DNA of 64,000 nucleotides from Methylotenera sp. (GCF_030653755.1 NZ_JAURYU010000008.1:17387-81386); one strand, 5' to 3'. Positions 28,455 through 39,121 are shown, counted from the stretch's first letter. Translations and numbers: made by a program. Notes: generated from the letters alone by a model not told the origin.

Positions 28455-29813
28455 TTAAGCCAAAAGTTTAAATAACATCCCCAAAACACCACAGGCCAAT
28501 ATCACGGAAATAACATTCAGTTTGAAGCGGAATACGGCAAGCATCGCTAAGCCTGTCAGCGCGATAGAAAACCAATCGATTACGCCAGCTAAACCAGTGG
28601 GCCAAAATACATGATAAGCAAAGAACAAAGCTAGATTTAGAATCACGCCTACGACGGCTGCGGTAATCGCGCTCAATGGCGCAGTAAATTTTAAATTGCC
28701 ATGCGTGGTTTCAATAAATGGCGCGCCCATGAAAATAAAGATAAAACTTGGCAGAAATGTAAAAAACGTCACGACTGATGCCGCCACAACAGCAGACGCA
28801 AAAACTGCATCCGCACCAAACATCTGAGAAACCCAGCCGCCAACAAAACCGACGAAAGTCACCACCATAATGAGTGGGCCTGGCGTTGTTTCACCCAGTG
28901 CAAGGCCATCTATCATTTGCACTGGTGTAAGCCAATGATAGTGCTCTACCGCGCCCTGATACACGTATGGCAACACCGCATAAGCACCGCCAAATGTCAG
29001 CAATGCAGCTTTAGTAAAAAACCAAGCCATTTGGGTAAATGCAGCATCCCACCCATAAAGCGCAATCAACACCGACATTGCAACTAGCCAAATGCCGATG
29101 CCAACCGCGGCTATACGTACCATTTTTGCTAAGCTGAACTTTGCATGCGCTGGCATTGGTGTATCGTCATCGATAAATGCGGCGCCATAATCTTTTTTAG
29201 AGGCGCCATGCCCACCGCCGACTTTGAAATACTGCGGCATCAAACGACCACCAAAATGACCAATTAAAGCAGCGACAGCCACAATGAGAGGGAATGGCAG
29301 GTTTAATACAAAAATAGCAATAAAGGCTAACGCAGCAATCGCCCACAGCACTTGGTTCTTTAAAGCGCGCGACCCGATACGATAAGCGGCAAGTAGGACA
29401 ATGGCAACCACGGCAGGTTTAATGCCATATAGTGCCCCAGCGACCGCGGGGACTGATCCGTAAGCCATGTATACCCATGCGAGACCAGTCAGAATAAAGA
29501 ATGAGGGTAGTACAAACAATACACCAGCAACTATGCCGCCCCACGTACGATGCATGAGCCAGCCAATATAGGTCGCTAGCTGCTGCGCCTCTGGCCCTGG
29601 CAACACCATGCAATAGTTTAGTGCATGTAAGAAACGTTTTTCGGATATCCACCGATTCTTCTCTACTAAGTCATGATGCATGATAGAGATTTGCCCTGCT
29701 GGGCCACCAAAGCTAATAAAACCTAGCTTCAGCCAGTAGATAAATGCTTGACCAAAAGAAACCGACACAGGCGTTGTGGATGTTGATGATGTATTTTTAT
29801 TAGTAACGTCCAT
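28455..29813 (-). CDS. chrA: Chromate transporter ChrA (CHR family, two-domain)
   Basis: 452 residues, the long CHR type with two homologous halves: KLGFISFGGPAGQISIMHHDLVEKNRWISE at the N-terminus and FFTKAALLTFGGAYAVLPYVYQG with GLALGETTPGPLIMVVTFVGF in the second half. Ten or more membrane helices. The family exports chromate or related oxyanions. A histidine/glycine-rich linker lies near 195-205. It stands alone. Confidence 0.92.
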   Translation of the reverse strand: MDVTNKNTSSTSTTPVSVSFGQAFIYWLKLGFISFGGPAGQISIMHHDLVEKNRWISEKRFLHALNYCMVLPGPEAQQLATYIGWLMHRTWGGIVAGVLFVLPSFFILTGLAWVYMAYGSVPAVAGALYGIKPAVVAIVLLAAYRIGSRALKNQVLWAIAALAFIAIFVLNLPFPLIVAVAALIGHFGGRLMPQYFKVGGGHGASKKDYGAAFIDDDTPMPAHAKFSLAKMVRIAAVGIGIWLVAMSVLIALYGWDAAFTQMAWFFTKAALLTFGGAYAVLPYVYQGAVEHYHWLTPVQMIDGLALGETTPGPLIMVVTFVGFVGGWVSQMFGADAVFASAVVAASVVTFFTFLPSFIFIFMGAPFIETTHGNLKFTAPLSAITAAVVGVILNLALFFAYHVFWPTGLAGVIDWFSIALTGLAMLAVFRFKLNVISVILACGVLGMLFKLLA

Positions 29814-30103
29814 AAGCTCTCTTGTGGTTAGCGCTGATATTTAATTTACGGATATTTTACCTTGATTATAGCTAACATCTTTTGGGAAAAATGTTCATAT
29901 AGAGCAACTATTATTCGAAAATTAACTTTACACAGTGAAGAATACTAATTAATGGTCTTACCTAAAAAATTACAACCTATGCCAATAGTAAAACGACGCT
30001 TATTGGTAAAAAAAAATATTGGTGTATATTTACTCCTTCAGGGTAGTTTTTTGCATAACACTTTTTGACCGTAACTTTTTGCGCATCACAAGAGGAGATC
30101 AGC

Positions 30104-30535
30104 ATGAAAACGCTACAACAATTACTAGATGGTAAAAAATATAAAGAAGTAATTTCAATCGCCCCTCACCGCCCTGTATTTGATGCGTTAGTGATATTAG
30201 CTGAATACAAAATTGGCGCTTTAGTCGTACTAGATGGAGAAAACTTAGTGGGCATTTTCTCTGAACGGGACTATGCACGTGAAGTGATTCTTAAGGGTAA
30301 ATCATCTAAAACCACCGCGATTAGCGAGGTGATGTCCAGCAAAGTGTGGTCTGCCAAACCTGATGACACAGTAGAATATGCAATGTCCCTGATGACAGAG
30401 CATCGCATTAGGCATTTACCAGTCCTTGAGAATGACAAAGTGATAGGTGTGCTCTCTATTGGTGATTTAGTAAAAGAAACCATCATCTATCAACAAACAC
30501 TCATACAACAACTGGAAAGCTATATTAAAAGTTAA
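30104..30535 (+). CDS. CBS domain-pair protein
   Basis: 143 residues from the ATG at 30104 (AGGAG is 6 bases upstream; a 13-codon extension is in frame but has no ribosome site). Two CBS domains: about 14-70 (PVFDALVILAEYKIGALVVLDGENLVGIFSERDYAREV) and 80-140 (TVEYAMSLMTEHRIRHLPVLENDKVIGVLSIGDLV). The pair binds adenosine nucleotides such as AMP or ATP. Stand-alone members of this type are common; target unknown. Confidence 0.92.
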   Translation: MKTLQQLLDGKKYKEVISIAPHRPVFDALVILAEYKIGALVVLDGENLVGIFSERDYAREVILKGKSSKTTAISEVMSSKVWSAKPDDTVEYAMSLMTEHRIRHLPVLENDKVIGVLSIGDLVKETIIYQQTLIQQLESYIKS

Positions 30536-30560
30536 TATCCACCACAGCGATATAGCGAAA

Positions 30561-31073
30561 CTACTTACCGCGAATCATCGCCCTGACTAAGTTTTTACCT
30601 AATTTTTTTGATAACAACATGACTGCCATCAAGTGTAGCACTACCATGCCTTGCAATACGTTCGATAACGTTTGGTGTAAATCAACAGGCCAGTCTTCGC
30701 CCCAAAATTGATCTGTACGGCTAAGCCACCCAGTAAAGCCCAGTAACAGAATAAGCGTCCACATGATATAAACAGCATATTGCCCTAACGGGTTATGACC
30801 AACATACAGAGGTTTATCATGGTGGTTATGCTGATTAAAGAAAACAGATTGGATGTGTAACTTAACCGCATTAAGTCTAGGCAAATGTAATTTAGAAGCT
30901 TCTACACTCGTTAGCCAAAGCCCATCGATTAGACGCAATAACACCAATAAAACACAAGCATAGCCAATAAAACGATGTATCGACCCGCTTTCATTAATCA
31001 GATTTGTAATAACACCTACAGCCAATAACCAATGGGTGATACGAACAGTGAGTGTCCACTTCATGATGATCAT
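30561..31073 (-). CDS. b-type cytochrome (cytochrome b561 / Ni-Fe hydrogenase type)
   Basis: 170 residues with four membrane helices. Candidate haem-binding histidines: RITHWLL (first helix), SIHRFIGY (second), DLHQTLSN and VVLHLMAV (last two). The family passes electrons between periplasmic donors and quinone. It lies downstream of a PepSY protein gene, a known pairing. Start could also be the ATG three codons in. Confidence 0.82.
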   Translation of the reverse strand: MIIMKWTLTVRITHWLLAVGVITNLINESGSIHRFIGYACVLLVLLRLIDGLWLTSVEASKLHLPRLNAVKLHIQSVFFNQHNHHDKPLYVGHNPLGQYAVYIMWTLILLLGFTGWLSRTDQFWGEDWPVDLHQTLSNVLQGMVVLHLMAVMLLSKKLGKNLVRAMIRGK

Positions 31074-31115
31074 TTAGGTGACTATCTTGATTTTAACTTA
31101 GCCATTCATACGCCA

Positions 31116-31376
31116 TCAACGCTCTACTTCCGCTTTAACAATCGCAAGGGTCTTTGTATCAAAATAAATCTCTACCTTTTTACCCTCTTTATTCCGTCCG
31201 TAGATTTCGTAGCAATTACCATCCACTTTGAATTTTTTAATGGTGTACCCTTCTTCTACTAAAGTTTGTTTTAGCTTGTTTTCTGGCACCCATTCAGATT
31301 TAGGGTGTGCGTCACATGCTGCCCCTGCAAATGCAGACAATGGTAGTAGACCTAATAACACGAACAATATTTTCAT
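31116..31376 (-). CDS. PepSY-domain exported protein
   Basis: 86 residues. Signal peptide about 1-18 ending AFA; the mature part has a single PepSY-like repeat: LKQTLVEEGYTIKKFKVDGNCYEIYGRNKEGKKVEIYFDTKTL. Two cysteines may form a disulphide. Small PepSY proteins are often encoded beside b-type cytochromes, as here. Function unknown. Confidence 0.8.
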   Translation of the reverse strand: MKILFVLLGLLPLSAFAGAACDAHPKSEWVPENKLKQTLVEEGYTIKKFKVDGNCYEIYGRNKEGKKVEIYFDTKTLAIVKAEVER

Positions 31377-31389
31377 TGATATTCTTTCA

Positions 31390-32460
31390 TTAATTAAAAA
31401 TTATAGTATTTGATGCTTTTATATCCGCTAAAGTAGGCACACCAGACAATGCCATCGTCATCTCAAGCTCATCGCGCATGAGCTTTAATACATGCGCCAC
31501 CCCCATCGCACCAGCACTGGTAAGCCCCCAGATATAAGGACGTCCTATCATCAAAGCATCTGCGCCAAGTGCTAATGCTTTATAAGCATCTTGTCCTGTT
31601 CGAATACCACTATCAAACAACAGACAAGCTTTGCCAGACACTAGTTTTGCAATTGCAGGCAGCACCGAAAGACTGGTAGGTACTGAATCAAGCACTCTGC
31701 CGCCATGATTGGAAACGACCAAGCCATCACAACCAAGTGCTAACGTTTTTTCAACATCTGCAAGATGAAGCAAGCCTTTAATTAAAAAAGGGACTTTTAT
31801 TTGATCTCGTAACCATGCAACATCATCCCAAGTGGGCGCTTGTGCCATCCAGCCGTCAAACACCATACTTTGGTGAGCCTGCAACGCTGATATAGCAAGC
31901 GGTGACGCTAAATTAACGGCTTGTATATTGTCAGGCAAAGCAATCACAGCCTGCTTTACAGGCGCATCTACCGTAAACATCACCGCGTTATACCCACACG
32001 ATAAAGCACGTTTTAACAGTCGCAATGTGCCTAACCTATCGCCTTGCCAATACAACTGAAACCATAATGGTTGTTGCGCAGCTTCTATTATTTCCTCAAC
32101 TGTTTGGCTAGCAAGACTACTCACCACCATTTGACCTGCCTGCGCGTTGGCGGCCATCGCTGACATTTTTTCACCGTTTTTATGAAACAAACGCTGATAT
32201 GCAATTGGCGCTAGCAAGAAAGGGTGCTCAAACTGTTGCCCAAACAATGCTAGACGAGTATGCCCTGACTTTACATTAGATAGTGGTCTGGACATTAAAC
32301 CGACCTGATCAAACACCTCCACATTAGCCTTTAAAGTCAGCCCCTTACCAGCACCACCTTCCAAGTACTGCCATATGGTTGAACTCAAGCGCGCTTGCGC
32401 ATGCGATTGGTAGTCCATAGCGGTAAGGATGTTATTTGGTATCGCTGTATGCTCACTCAT
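31390..32460 (-). CDS. FMN-dependent alpha-hydroxy acid oxidase/dehydrogenase (LldD-like)
   Basis: 356 residues, TIM barrel. FMN and substrate residues visible: LAPIAYQRL near 80-90, WFQLYWQGD, MFTVDAPV, the lysine in FLIKGLL, the catalytic histidine in SNHGGRVLDS, and FDSGIRTGQDAYKALALGADALMIGR near the C-terminus. The family oxidises L-lactate, glycolate or mandelate; the substrate is not readable. It is 7 bases downstream of the hydroxylase gene and may be in the same iron-linked unit. Confidence 0.88.
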   Translation of the reverse strand: MSEHTAIPNNILTAMDYQSHAQARLSSTIWQYLEGGAGKGLTLKANVEVFDQVGLMSRPLSNVKSGHTRLALFGQQFEHPFLLAPIAYQRLFHKNGEKMSAMAANAQAGQMVVSSLASQTVEEIIEAAQQPLWFQLYWQGDRLGTLRLLKRALSCGYNAVMFTVDAPVKQAVIALPDNIQAVNLASPLAISALQAHQSMVFDGWMAQAPTWDDVAWLRDQIKVPFLIKGLLHLADVEKTLALGCDGLVVSNHGGRVLDSVPTSLSVLPAIAKLVSGKACLLFDSGIRTGQDAYKALALGADALMIGRPYIWGLTSAGAMGVAHVLKLMRDELEMTMALSGVPTLADIKASNTIIFN

Positions 32461-32467
32461 AAATCAC

Positions 32468-33148
32468 TCACTCCGCCCAGCGCCGTAATAAATTGTGATA
32501 AACCCCTGTGAGATGGACCACAGCTTCAGTTTCACCTACCGTTTGCCGTAGTTGCATAAGTGATATGTCGATATCATATAAAATGCGACGCTTTTCAGCA
32601 TCTCGCACCATACTTTGAATAAACATAAAACAAGCCACCCGCGCACCCTCAAGTACAGGTGTTACTTGATGTACAGATGAAGAGGGGTAAACTACCATAC
32701 TGCCTGCCTTTAATTTAAAAGCATGTCGGCCAAACGTATCTTCAATCATTAATTCGCCTCCTTCATACTCATCTGGCTCAGACAAAAATAAAGTAGCAGA
32801 GACATCGGCACGCACATAAGCACTGCCATCTGGTGTTCTGCGCATTGCATTATCGACATGAAAACCATAATGATTGGTTTTCCCACTGTATCGATTAAAA
32901 AATGGTGGCAGAATTTTTGATGGCAGCGCCGCTGAAAAAAATAAGGCATTACGATTAAGTGCACCATGTACCAATTGCCTGAGTGCTAATATTTCTGGGG
33001 CACTCTCAGGTAATTGCTGGTTATTTTTAACAACTGCTGCTTGTGTACCTGCGGTCACTTTACCATCAACCCATTGCGCGTTTGCAAGCAAGCGCCTTGC
33101 CTCAATAAGCTCATCTGGTGTTAACACATCAGGTACATGTTGCAACAT
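32468..33148 (-). CDS. PKHD-type Fe(II)/2-oxoglutarate hydroxylase (YbiX/PiuC)
   Basis: 226 residues, full length. The iron triad is H-x-D in HVDNAMRRTPDG (about 100) and the histidine in SSVHQVTPVLEGARVACFMF; the arginine for 2-oxoglutarate follows. YEGGELMIEDTFGRHAFKLKAGSMVVYPSSS is the family core. It lies 10 bases downstream of a catecholate-receptor gene, as ybiX follows fiu in E. coli and piuC follows piuA in Pseudomonas; iron regulation is expected. Confidence 0.92.
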   Translation of the reverse strand: MLQHVPDVLTPDELIEARRLLANAQWVDGKVTAGTQAAVVKNNQQLPESAPEILALRQLVHGALNRNALFFSAALPSKILPPFFNRYSGKTNHYGFHVDNAMRRTPDGSAYVRADVSATLFLSEPDEYEGGELMIEDTFGRHAFKLKAGSMVVYPSSSVHQVTPVLEGARVACFMFIQSMVRDAEKRRILYDIDISLMQLRQTVGETEAVVHLTGVYHNLLRRWAE

Positions 33149-33158
33149 GATTGTTTCC

Positions 33159-35395
33159 TTAAAATTTATATTCCGTTGTCAAAATTGCCTGCCTGCGGTT
33201 ACCTGGTGAAACTAATCCACCATTGTCGTAAACAGCATCGTAATACTCCTTATCCAACAGGTTTTTAACGTTTAATCGTAACGCCCATTTGGGTTGCTCG
33301 TATGCGACCATTGCATCTAATCTAGCGTAGCCAGGTGCTTTATTTGGATTAAACCGACCAGTAGCAAACAAGTTGGTAGCTGTTGGTGAATAGGCGGTAC
33401 GCTCACCTTTAGCCTCTACGCCTCCTCCAATTTTCCATGCGCTGTTTAAGGCATAGGTAGTCCACACATTCAATGTGGCTGATGGTGTATTACGAGGGCG
33501 CTCTCCTTCAAGTCGCTGATCAGCGAATGTAATATTGCCTGTTGTTGCGTTAACATTTTCAGCCACTTTAAGAATTTCCGCATCCATCAATGCGACACCA
33601 GCAAACACTTCCCAATCCTCTGTTAACTTGCCTGCCACCTCTACCTCCACACCATCAGTACGACGTTTTTTCGTCAAGATTGCGGCAGTAGATTCTAGAT
33701 CTGTGTTTCTCTCCCAGTCTTTAATTGCCCGATACATTGCGGTTCTTAATGTAAAGTCACCATCCAAGAATAGCCATTTAGCCCCCACTTCCAACGTCTT
33801 ACTACGCTCCGCAGGTTGTGGCTTCACTGTCAGCTGATATAAATCAGCTGTTGGGCTAAACGAATCACTCCAACTGGCATAATAATGTGACTCAGTAGTG
33901 GGGTGATAAGAAAGACCTGTTCGATAGCTATTTTCACCATAGCTTAGTTTTGGCGATGTTTCACTACTATAATCGGCGCGCATTTCATCTCTACGCATAC
34001 CTAATAGCAAGTTCCAGTTAGGTATAAATTCAATCGTATCTTGCACGTAGGCCGCATAGTTATCCGCTTCAAAAGAAACGGCATTGCCCAATATTGCAGC
34101 ATCATGACGGTTATAAGTGACACCATTAGCGGCTATCGCTGCGTTGAGTGCACCACCTGTAGCAAGTATGGCTGTCCTGTTGTAGGATTATAGGGTTGCA
34201 GTGCTTTACGATAGGAGTCTTCTTTCAAATACTCAACCCCTGCTAGCACATCATGCTTCATACCCGCCAAATTGAGCTTAGTGCTAAAGTCTGACTGTAA
34301 ATTTAATGTTTCATAATGCATTTTGCGCGTAACATTGCCACCTACACTGTTATTTTCAGTAGGCAATGTTGTAGCTGGCGTTTTAGCCCAATAACCACGC
34401 TTATATTCTGCGTGACGAAGTTGTGTTCTTAGCTGTGTGTCCTCAGTAAATTTATGCGTAAAAATACCAGTGGTAATTCTTGTATCACTGTCGTCAAAGT
34501 TATCACTACTCCCCCAAAAGGTTTTGTCTGTTCGACCGTTAGTACCATTATTAAGGGGGCGTGTATTTTCAAATCGCACACCAAAATCTGGCACATCACG
34601 CGTTTGCGTATAGATATGATTCAAAAACAACTCATTGTCTGTGCCAATGCCTGCACCAAAACTAACCGCAATGCCTTTTCTATCAGTTTCAGGTCGGTCA
34701 CCAGTCGTTGGATTTTTACGATAAGTCTCTTCATGCCTATCCATCACATTAAGACGAATCGCCGCAGTTTCAGTCAACTGTTTGTTAAAATCACCAGTAA
34801 ACTGATGGTAATCGTAAGTACCCAAACTTCCTGTGACGGTGTTTTTATCATTCAGCTCAGCCAATTTGCTGACCTGATTAATCACACCACCTGCTTGCCC
34901 TCTACCAAACAACATGGCAGCGGAGCCACGCAACACATCCACTTGTTCTAAATTGAATGTTTCACGATTGTATTGAGCAGTATCACGCATGTTATCTAAA
35001 TAAATATCACCAAACGTGTAAAAGCCACGCAACATCATATTGTCGCCAGCTCGCCCACCTTCAGCTGCATTAAATGTTAAACCAGCGACATTACGCAACG
35101 CTTCGCGCAGGGAACCAACCTGCTGATCATGCATTAGCTCACGTGTCACTGTTGTTACTGCCTGAGGAACATCGTGTGGATCTTGCAATACCTTACCTAC
35201 ACGCGTTTTCTTTGCTTGGTAGCCACTCTCGGCTTTAAGCTCTGAAGCTTCCACCATAACCTCTTCCAGTGTCTGCTGGGGTGTTATAGTAACAGGAGCA
35301 GGTTCTTCTGCATTGGCGTATGCTGTTTGCATTGCTAGTGCAACTGCTAAGTAGATTGATTTTTGTGTTAATGAACGATGCTGCGTTAGCCTCAT
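33159..35395 (-). pseudogene. fiu: TonB-dependent catecholate siderophore receptor, frameshifted
   Basis: Two reading frames make one receptor. 34133-35395 encodes the signal peptide (about 1-29), the TonB box area (EEVMVEASEL), the plug (DVPQAVTTVTRELM, LRGSAAMLFGRGQAGGVINQV) and the first part of the barrel. The second frame, ending at 33159 with the terminal phenylalanine, carries the rest (YVQDTIEFIPNW, NLLDKEYYD, RRQAILTTEYKF). The two join near 34161-34166, where one base is missing: the total, 2237 bases, is one short of a whole number of codons. Family resemblance is to Fiu/PiuA. Could be an assembly error or a recent loss. Confidence 0.85.
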
Positions 35396-35536
35396 GTCTT
35401 AGTTTCCTAATGATAAATGTCATTGGCTGGCTAACTAAGTTGATTGCTTAAGCAACACTTACTGGCTGGCTAGAGTAAATATAAATACATAAATGTAAAT
35501 TTAAGTTAATTTTTTAAAATTACTGTAAATTTCAAC

Positions 35537-35555
35537 GATAATGATAACCGTTCTC
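35537..35555. promoter_or_regulatory. Fur box between the receptor and the efflux pump genes
   Basis: GATAATGATAACCGTTCTC matches the 19-base Fur consensus at 16 positions. It lies 142 bases before the receptor gene and 94 before the divergent tolC-like gene, so either or both could be iron-repressed. Confidence 0.75.
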
Positions 35556-35648
35556 ATTTAAGATCGCAAGCATCATATACTATATTGTCGTAATCTAAAT
35601 ACAGAAAATAGATTATTTTTTAATCAATCAATTTTAAATATCGCCCCT

Positions 35649-37127
35649 ATGACGAAATATGGAATCAATCGCTATTGTTTACTCCTTAGCCTATTATTAT
35701 TACCATCGGCAACTTACGCCGAGGGCGGTGTTTGGTATACCGATAAAAACTCTTCACGCAACGACCCTTTGCAAACCAATTTATTCTCGCTACCGCAACT
35801 GGCGGATGAATACCAAGGGTCACCTTGTGATGGCTTAATGAGTGCAGAGCACCTTGGTAAACCACTGACATTGGCAGAGGTTGCAGATACTAGCCTATGT
35901 AACAACCCACAAACACGTGAAGTGTGGGCAAATGCTCGCTTACAGGCAGCCCAGCTTGGTATTGCAAAGTCGGCGTATCTGCCATCGCTGACCGATAACA
36001 TTTCAGTTAACTCAAATGTGCTTAACCCAGCGTCAAGTACACGTAGCAATCCAAACTTAAACTTGAGCAATAGCCTAGTGGCAAGTTACCTGTTGTATGA
36101 TTTTGGTAACCGTAATGCCAATTTAGAAAACGCAAGGCAGCTATTATTATCAGCAAGTGCCAGCCAAAATAGCACGGTACAAAGTGTATTACTCTCTGCC
36201 ACGGTAGCGTTCTATCAAGTACAAGCAAACTTAGCCGCAGTGGATGCAGCATTAGAAGCGGAGCGTGCGAGTAGTGAGAGCTTTAAAGCAGCAGAAGCGC
36301 GTTATAAATCAGGGGTATCAACCCCAGCAGATAAACTGCAAGCGCAAACCGCTTATGCACAACTTACCCTGACGCGCATTACTAGTGAAGGCAACTTACA
36401 AACTGCTTATGGTAATTTAGCCAATGTGATGGGCTTACCAGCTAATCAAAAAATATTACTAGTCAGTAACACTACAAAGCCATCCCTTAATATACTTAAT
36501 GATGTCAATACACTGATTGAACAAGCCAGCTCACGTCGCCCAGATCTTATTTCTAGTGAAGCACAGCTTAAGGCCGCGCAAGCAAGTATTGATGCCAGCA
36601 AAGCCGCGGCGAAACCAACCATTTCAATCTCCATGTCTAACAGCCTGCAAGATGGCTCACAGTTAGCGACTAGCAACAACTCAACCTTAGGCTTCACTGT
36701 TGCGATTCCACTGTTTAATGGTTATGCGCCTACCTATAGAATACGGGCTGCTGAAGCTACTGCAGATTTACGCGCAGCACAGCGTGACCGTTTACGTTTG
36801 CAAATTTCACTGGATGTGTGGAGTGCTTATCAGAACTTACGCACAGCGCTTGAGTCCGTCACTGCAACCGAAATTCTCGTTGCCAGTGCAGAAGAATCAT
36901 ACAGAGTTGCTCTCGGGCGTTATAAAGCAGGTGTCGGCAACATTATCGACACGCTGAATGCGCAAAGCGCACTCGCCAGTGCTAAGCAACAGCAAATCCA
37001 AGCGGCGCTAAATGCCAATATTACCCGCGCAACACTGGCGCAAGCGATGGGCTCTCTAGACCATGCCATGATTCAGTCATTACCCAGCGCGACAATCAGT
37101 TCAGCGTCTACTACCAACACCAACTAA
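35649..37127 (+). CDS. TolC-family outer-membrane efflux protein
   Basis: 492 residues. Signal peptide about 1-24. Two OEP repeats: the first with long helices around 100-290 (NARLQAAQLGIAKSAYLPSLT), the second 300-475 (ALGRYKAGVGNIIDTLNAQSALASAKQQ). Forms the trimeric outer-membrane channel of a tripartite pump. It is followed at 11 bases by the MacA-like gene, so all four genes to 40344 form one operon. Confidence 0.9.
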   Translation: MTKYGINRYCLLLSLLLLPSATYAEGGVWYTDKNSSRNDPLQTNLFSLPQLADEYQGSPCDGLMSAEHLGKPLTLAEVADTSLCNNPQTREVWANARLQAAQLGIAKSAYLPSLTDNISVNSNVLNPASSTRSNPNLNLSNSLVASYLLYDFGNRNANLENARQLLLSASASQNSTVQSVLLSATVAFYQVQANLAAVDAALEAERASSESFKAAEARYKSGVSTPADKLQAQTAYAQLTLTRITSEGNLQTAYGNLANVMGLPANQKILLVSNTTKPSLNILNDVNTLIEQASSRRPDLISSEAQLKAAQASIDASKAAAKPTISISMSNSLQDGSQLATSNNSTLGFTVAIPLFNGYAPTYRIRAAEATADLRAAQRDRLRLQISLDVWSAYQNLRTALESVTATEILVASAEESYRVALGRYKAGVGNIIDTLNAQSALASAKQQQIQAALNANITRATLAQAMGSLDHAMIQSLPSATISSASTTNTN

Positions 37128-37138
37128 CGATATTAGCC

Positions 37139-38356
37139 ATGAAATCACTCAAAAAAATAATCTTCATCATCGTGTTAATCGCACTCTCTGCGGGCGCCTA
37201 TTATTACTATCAAAGCACCCGCAAAATAAATCCTGCTGATTTATACAGGTTAGCTGAAGTAACACAGGGCGATATCGAACAAACGGTATCGGCCAATGGC
37301 ACATTGAACCCCGTGACGCTCGTCAGTGTCGGTACACAAATTTCAGGTATCGTTAAAAAGCTATACGTAGACTTTAATGATGAAGTGAAAAAAGATCAGG
37401 TATTACTAGAGCTGGACAACGCATTGTTCATGGCACAAATTACGCAGTCTCAAGCCAGCGTGCGCAACAATCAAGCATCTGTTGAGTTAGCGCAAGCGAA
37501 TGAAAAACGCATCCGTGAGTTATACACGCAAGAGTTCGTCTCCAAGCAAGAACTCGATACTGCCGTACAAGTCTTGAAGTCTGCAAAGGCGCAATTAGAT
37601 AGCGCGCGCGGCGTATTAGCACGCGACCAAACTAATTTAAACTTCACCATTATTCGTTCACCTGTTTCTGGCGTAGTGGTAGATCGTGTAGTGGATGTGG
37701 GCCAAACCGTTGCCGCAAGCTTTCAAACACCGACCCTGATTAAAATCGCACAAGATTTATCAAAAATGCAGATTAACTCTAGCTTTGCTGAGGCTGATAT
37801 TGGCAATATTAAAGTTGGGCAAATAACCAAGTTCAATGTTGACGCTTTTCCAAATAGAAATTTTGAAGGTGTGGTTAAACAAGTACGCTTAAACCCTGTT
37901 AACACTTCCAATGTCGTCACTTATGACGTAGTGGTTTCAGTAGATAATCAAGACCAACTATTACTTCCAGGTATGACAGCGTATGTCAATATTGGCGTCG
38001 CCAATCGTGAGCAAGCCTTGCTCGTGCCAAACGCAGCGCTACGCTATAAACCTAAACTAGATGAAAGTAACGCAGAGAGTCCAAAAGGCGAGATGGGTAA
38101 AAATGGAGCAGCTCGCAAGAAAAGCAATAAAGGCGATGATCTAAACACTGGCACCATTTATATCCTGAAAGATGAAAAACCATCTCCGATCAAGGTCCGT
38201 TTAGGCATCACAGATGGCCGCTTTACAGAGATTACTGGTAGAGACTTACAAGCCAAAGGTGTGAATGTCGGCACCCAACTGATTGTCTCTGAATTACAAA
38301 GCAATAGTTTAGCACAAACGGGCGGCAACAACGCGCGTGGCCCAAGAATGTTTTAG
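37139..38356 (+). CDS. macA: Periplasmic adaptor MacA-like (HlyD family)
   Basis: 405 residues. One N-terminal membrane anchor (about 7-24), then barrel-sandwich/lipoyl halves (VSVGTQISGIVKKLYVDFNDEVKKDQVLLELDN and INFTIIRSPVSGVVVDRVVDVGQTV), a helical hairpin at about 100-150, and a beta-barrel. Joins MacB to TolC. A lysine-rich insert lies near 315-335. The neighbouring MacB ATPase and permease are separate here, unlike in E. coli. Confidence 0.9.
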   Translation: MKSLKKIIFIIVLIALSAGAYYYYQSTRKINPADLYRLAEVTQGDIEQTVSANGTLNPVTLVSVGTQISGIVKKLYVDFNDEVKKDQVLLELDNALFMAQITQSQASVRNNQASVELAQANEKRIRELYTQEFVSKQELDTAVQVLKSAKAQLDSARGVLARDQTNLNFTIIRSPVSGVVVDRVVDVGQTVAASFQTPTLIKIAQDLSKMQINSSFAEADIGNIKVGQITKFNVDAFPNRNFEGVVKQVRLNPVNTSNVVTYDVVVSVDNQDQLLLPGMTAYVNIGVANREQALLVPNAALRYKPKLDESNAESPKGEMGKNGAARKKSNKGDDLNTGTIYILKDEKPSPIKVRLGITDGRFTEITGRDLQAKGVNVGTQLIVSELQSNSLAQTGGNNARGPRMF

Positions 38357-38371
38357 GTGGGAGCTAAAACC

Positions 38372-39121
38372 ATGCAAAAAAGCGTTATCGAAGTCAGTAG
38401 TTTATATAAAGATTACCAAACCGCCGCTGGGCCTTTTCCTGTGCTAAAAGATGTGAATCTACACATTGAAAATGGTGACTATGTCGCCATCATGGGTCCA
38501 TCTGGCTCTGGCAAATCTACCTTTATGAATATTCTAGGTTGCTTGGACAAACCAAGCAAAGGTCAGTACGTATTAGATGGCCACCCAGTGGCCAATATGG
38601 AGCAAAACGCCGTGGCTCAGGTACGCAACAAAACCATAGGCTTCGTGTTTCAAGGCTTTAATTTGTTAGCACGCTCAAGCTTGCTAGATAACGTTGCTTT
38701 ACCGCTGGTATACGCTGGCGTAGATAAAGCTGAACGCCATGCTCGTGCCAAACTCCTGTTAGAAAAAGTAGGCTTAGCAAATTACCTGAATTCACGCCCG
38801 AATCAAATTTCTGGCGGTCAACAGCAACGTGTTGCTATTGCGCGCGCTTTGGTTAACAAACCAAGCCTCATATTAGCGGATGAGCCAACAGGCAACTTGG
38901 ATAGCGTCACTAGTGAAGAAATCATGACGCTATTTTCTGAGCTCAACCAGGAAGGTATCACGATTGTATTAGTCACCCACGAAACTGACATTGCCGAACA
39001 TGCCAGCCGCCAAGTGCGTTTTTTAGATGGGAGAATTGTGCAGGACACGCGAACTAGAGAAATTGGCACATCCAACACATCCAGCAAATCTATAGCAATA
39101 CCAATAAGCGAGGCTATTTAA
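38372..39121 (+). CDS. ABC transporter ATP-binding protein (MacB/LolD type)
   Basis: 249 residues from the ATG at 38372 (GGGAG lies 8 bases upstream; a GTG 5 codons earlier is in frame). Walker A GPSGSGKST, Q-loop QGFNLLARSS, signature SGGQQQRVAIARAL, Walker B LILADEPTGNLDS and switch histidine VTHETD are all intact. ATPase half of the pump. It overlaps the permease start by one base. Confidence 0.92.
   Translation: MQKSVIEVSSLYKDYQTAAGPFPVLKDVNLHIENGDYVAIMGPSGSGKSTFMNILGCLDKPSKGQYVLDGHPVANMEQNAVAQVRNKTIGFVFQGFNLLARSSLLDNVALPLVYAGVDKAERHARAKLLLEKVGLANYLNSRPNQISGGQQQRVAIARALVNKPSLILADEPTGNLDSVTSEEIMTLFSELNQEGITIVLVTHETDIAEHASRQVRFLDGRIVQDTRTREIGTSNTSSKSIAIPISEAI

Noticed and set aside
34454..34951. 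165-codon plus-strand ORF in the receptor region
   Set aside because: It is antisense to the receptor gene and has no signals of its own.
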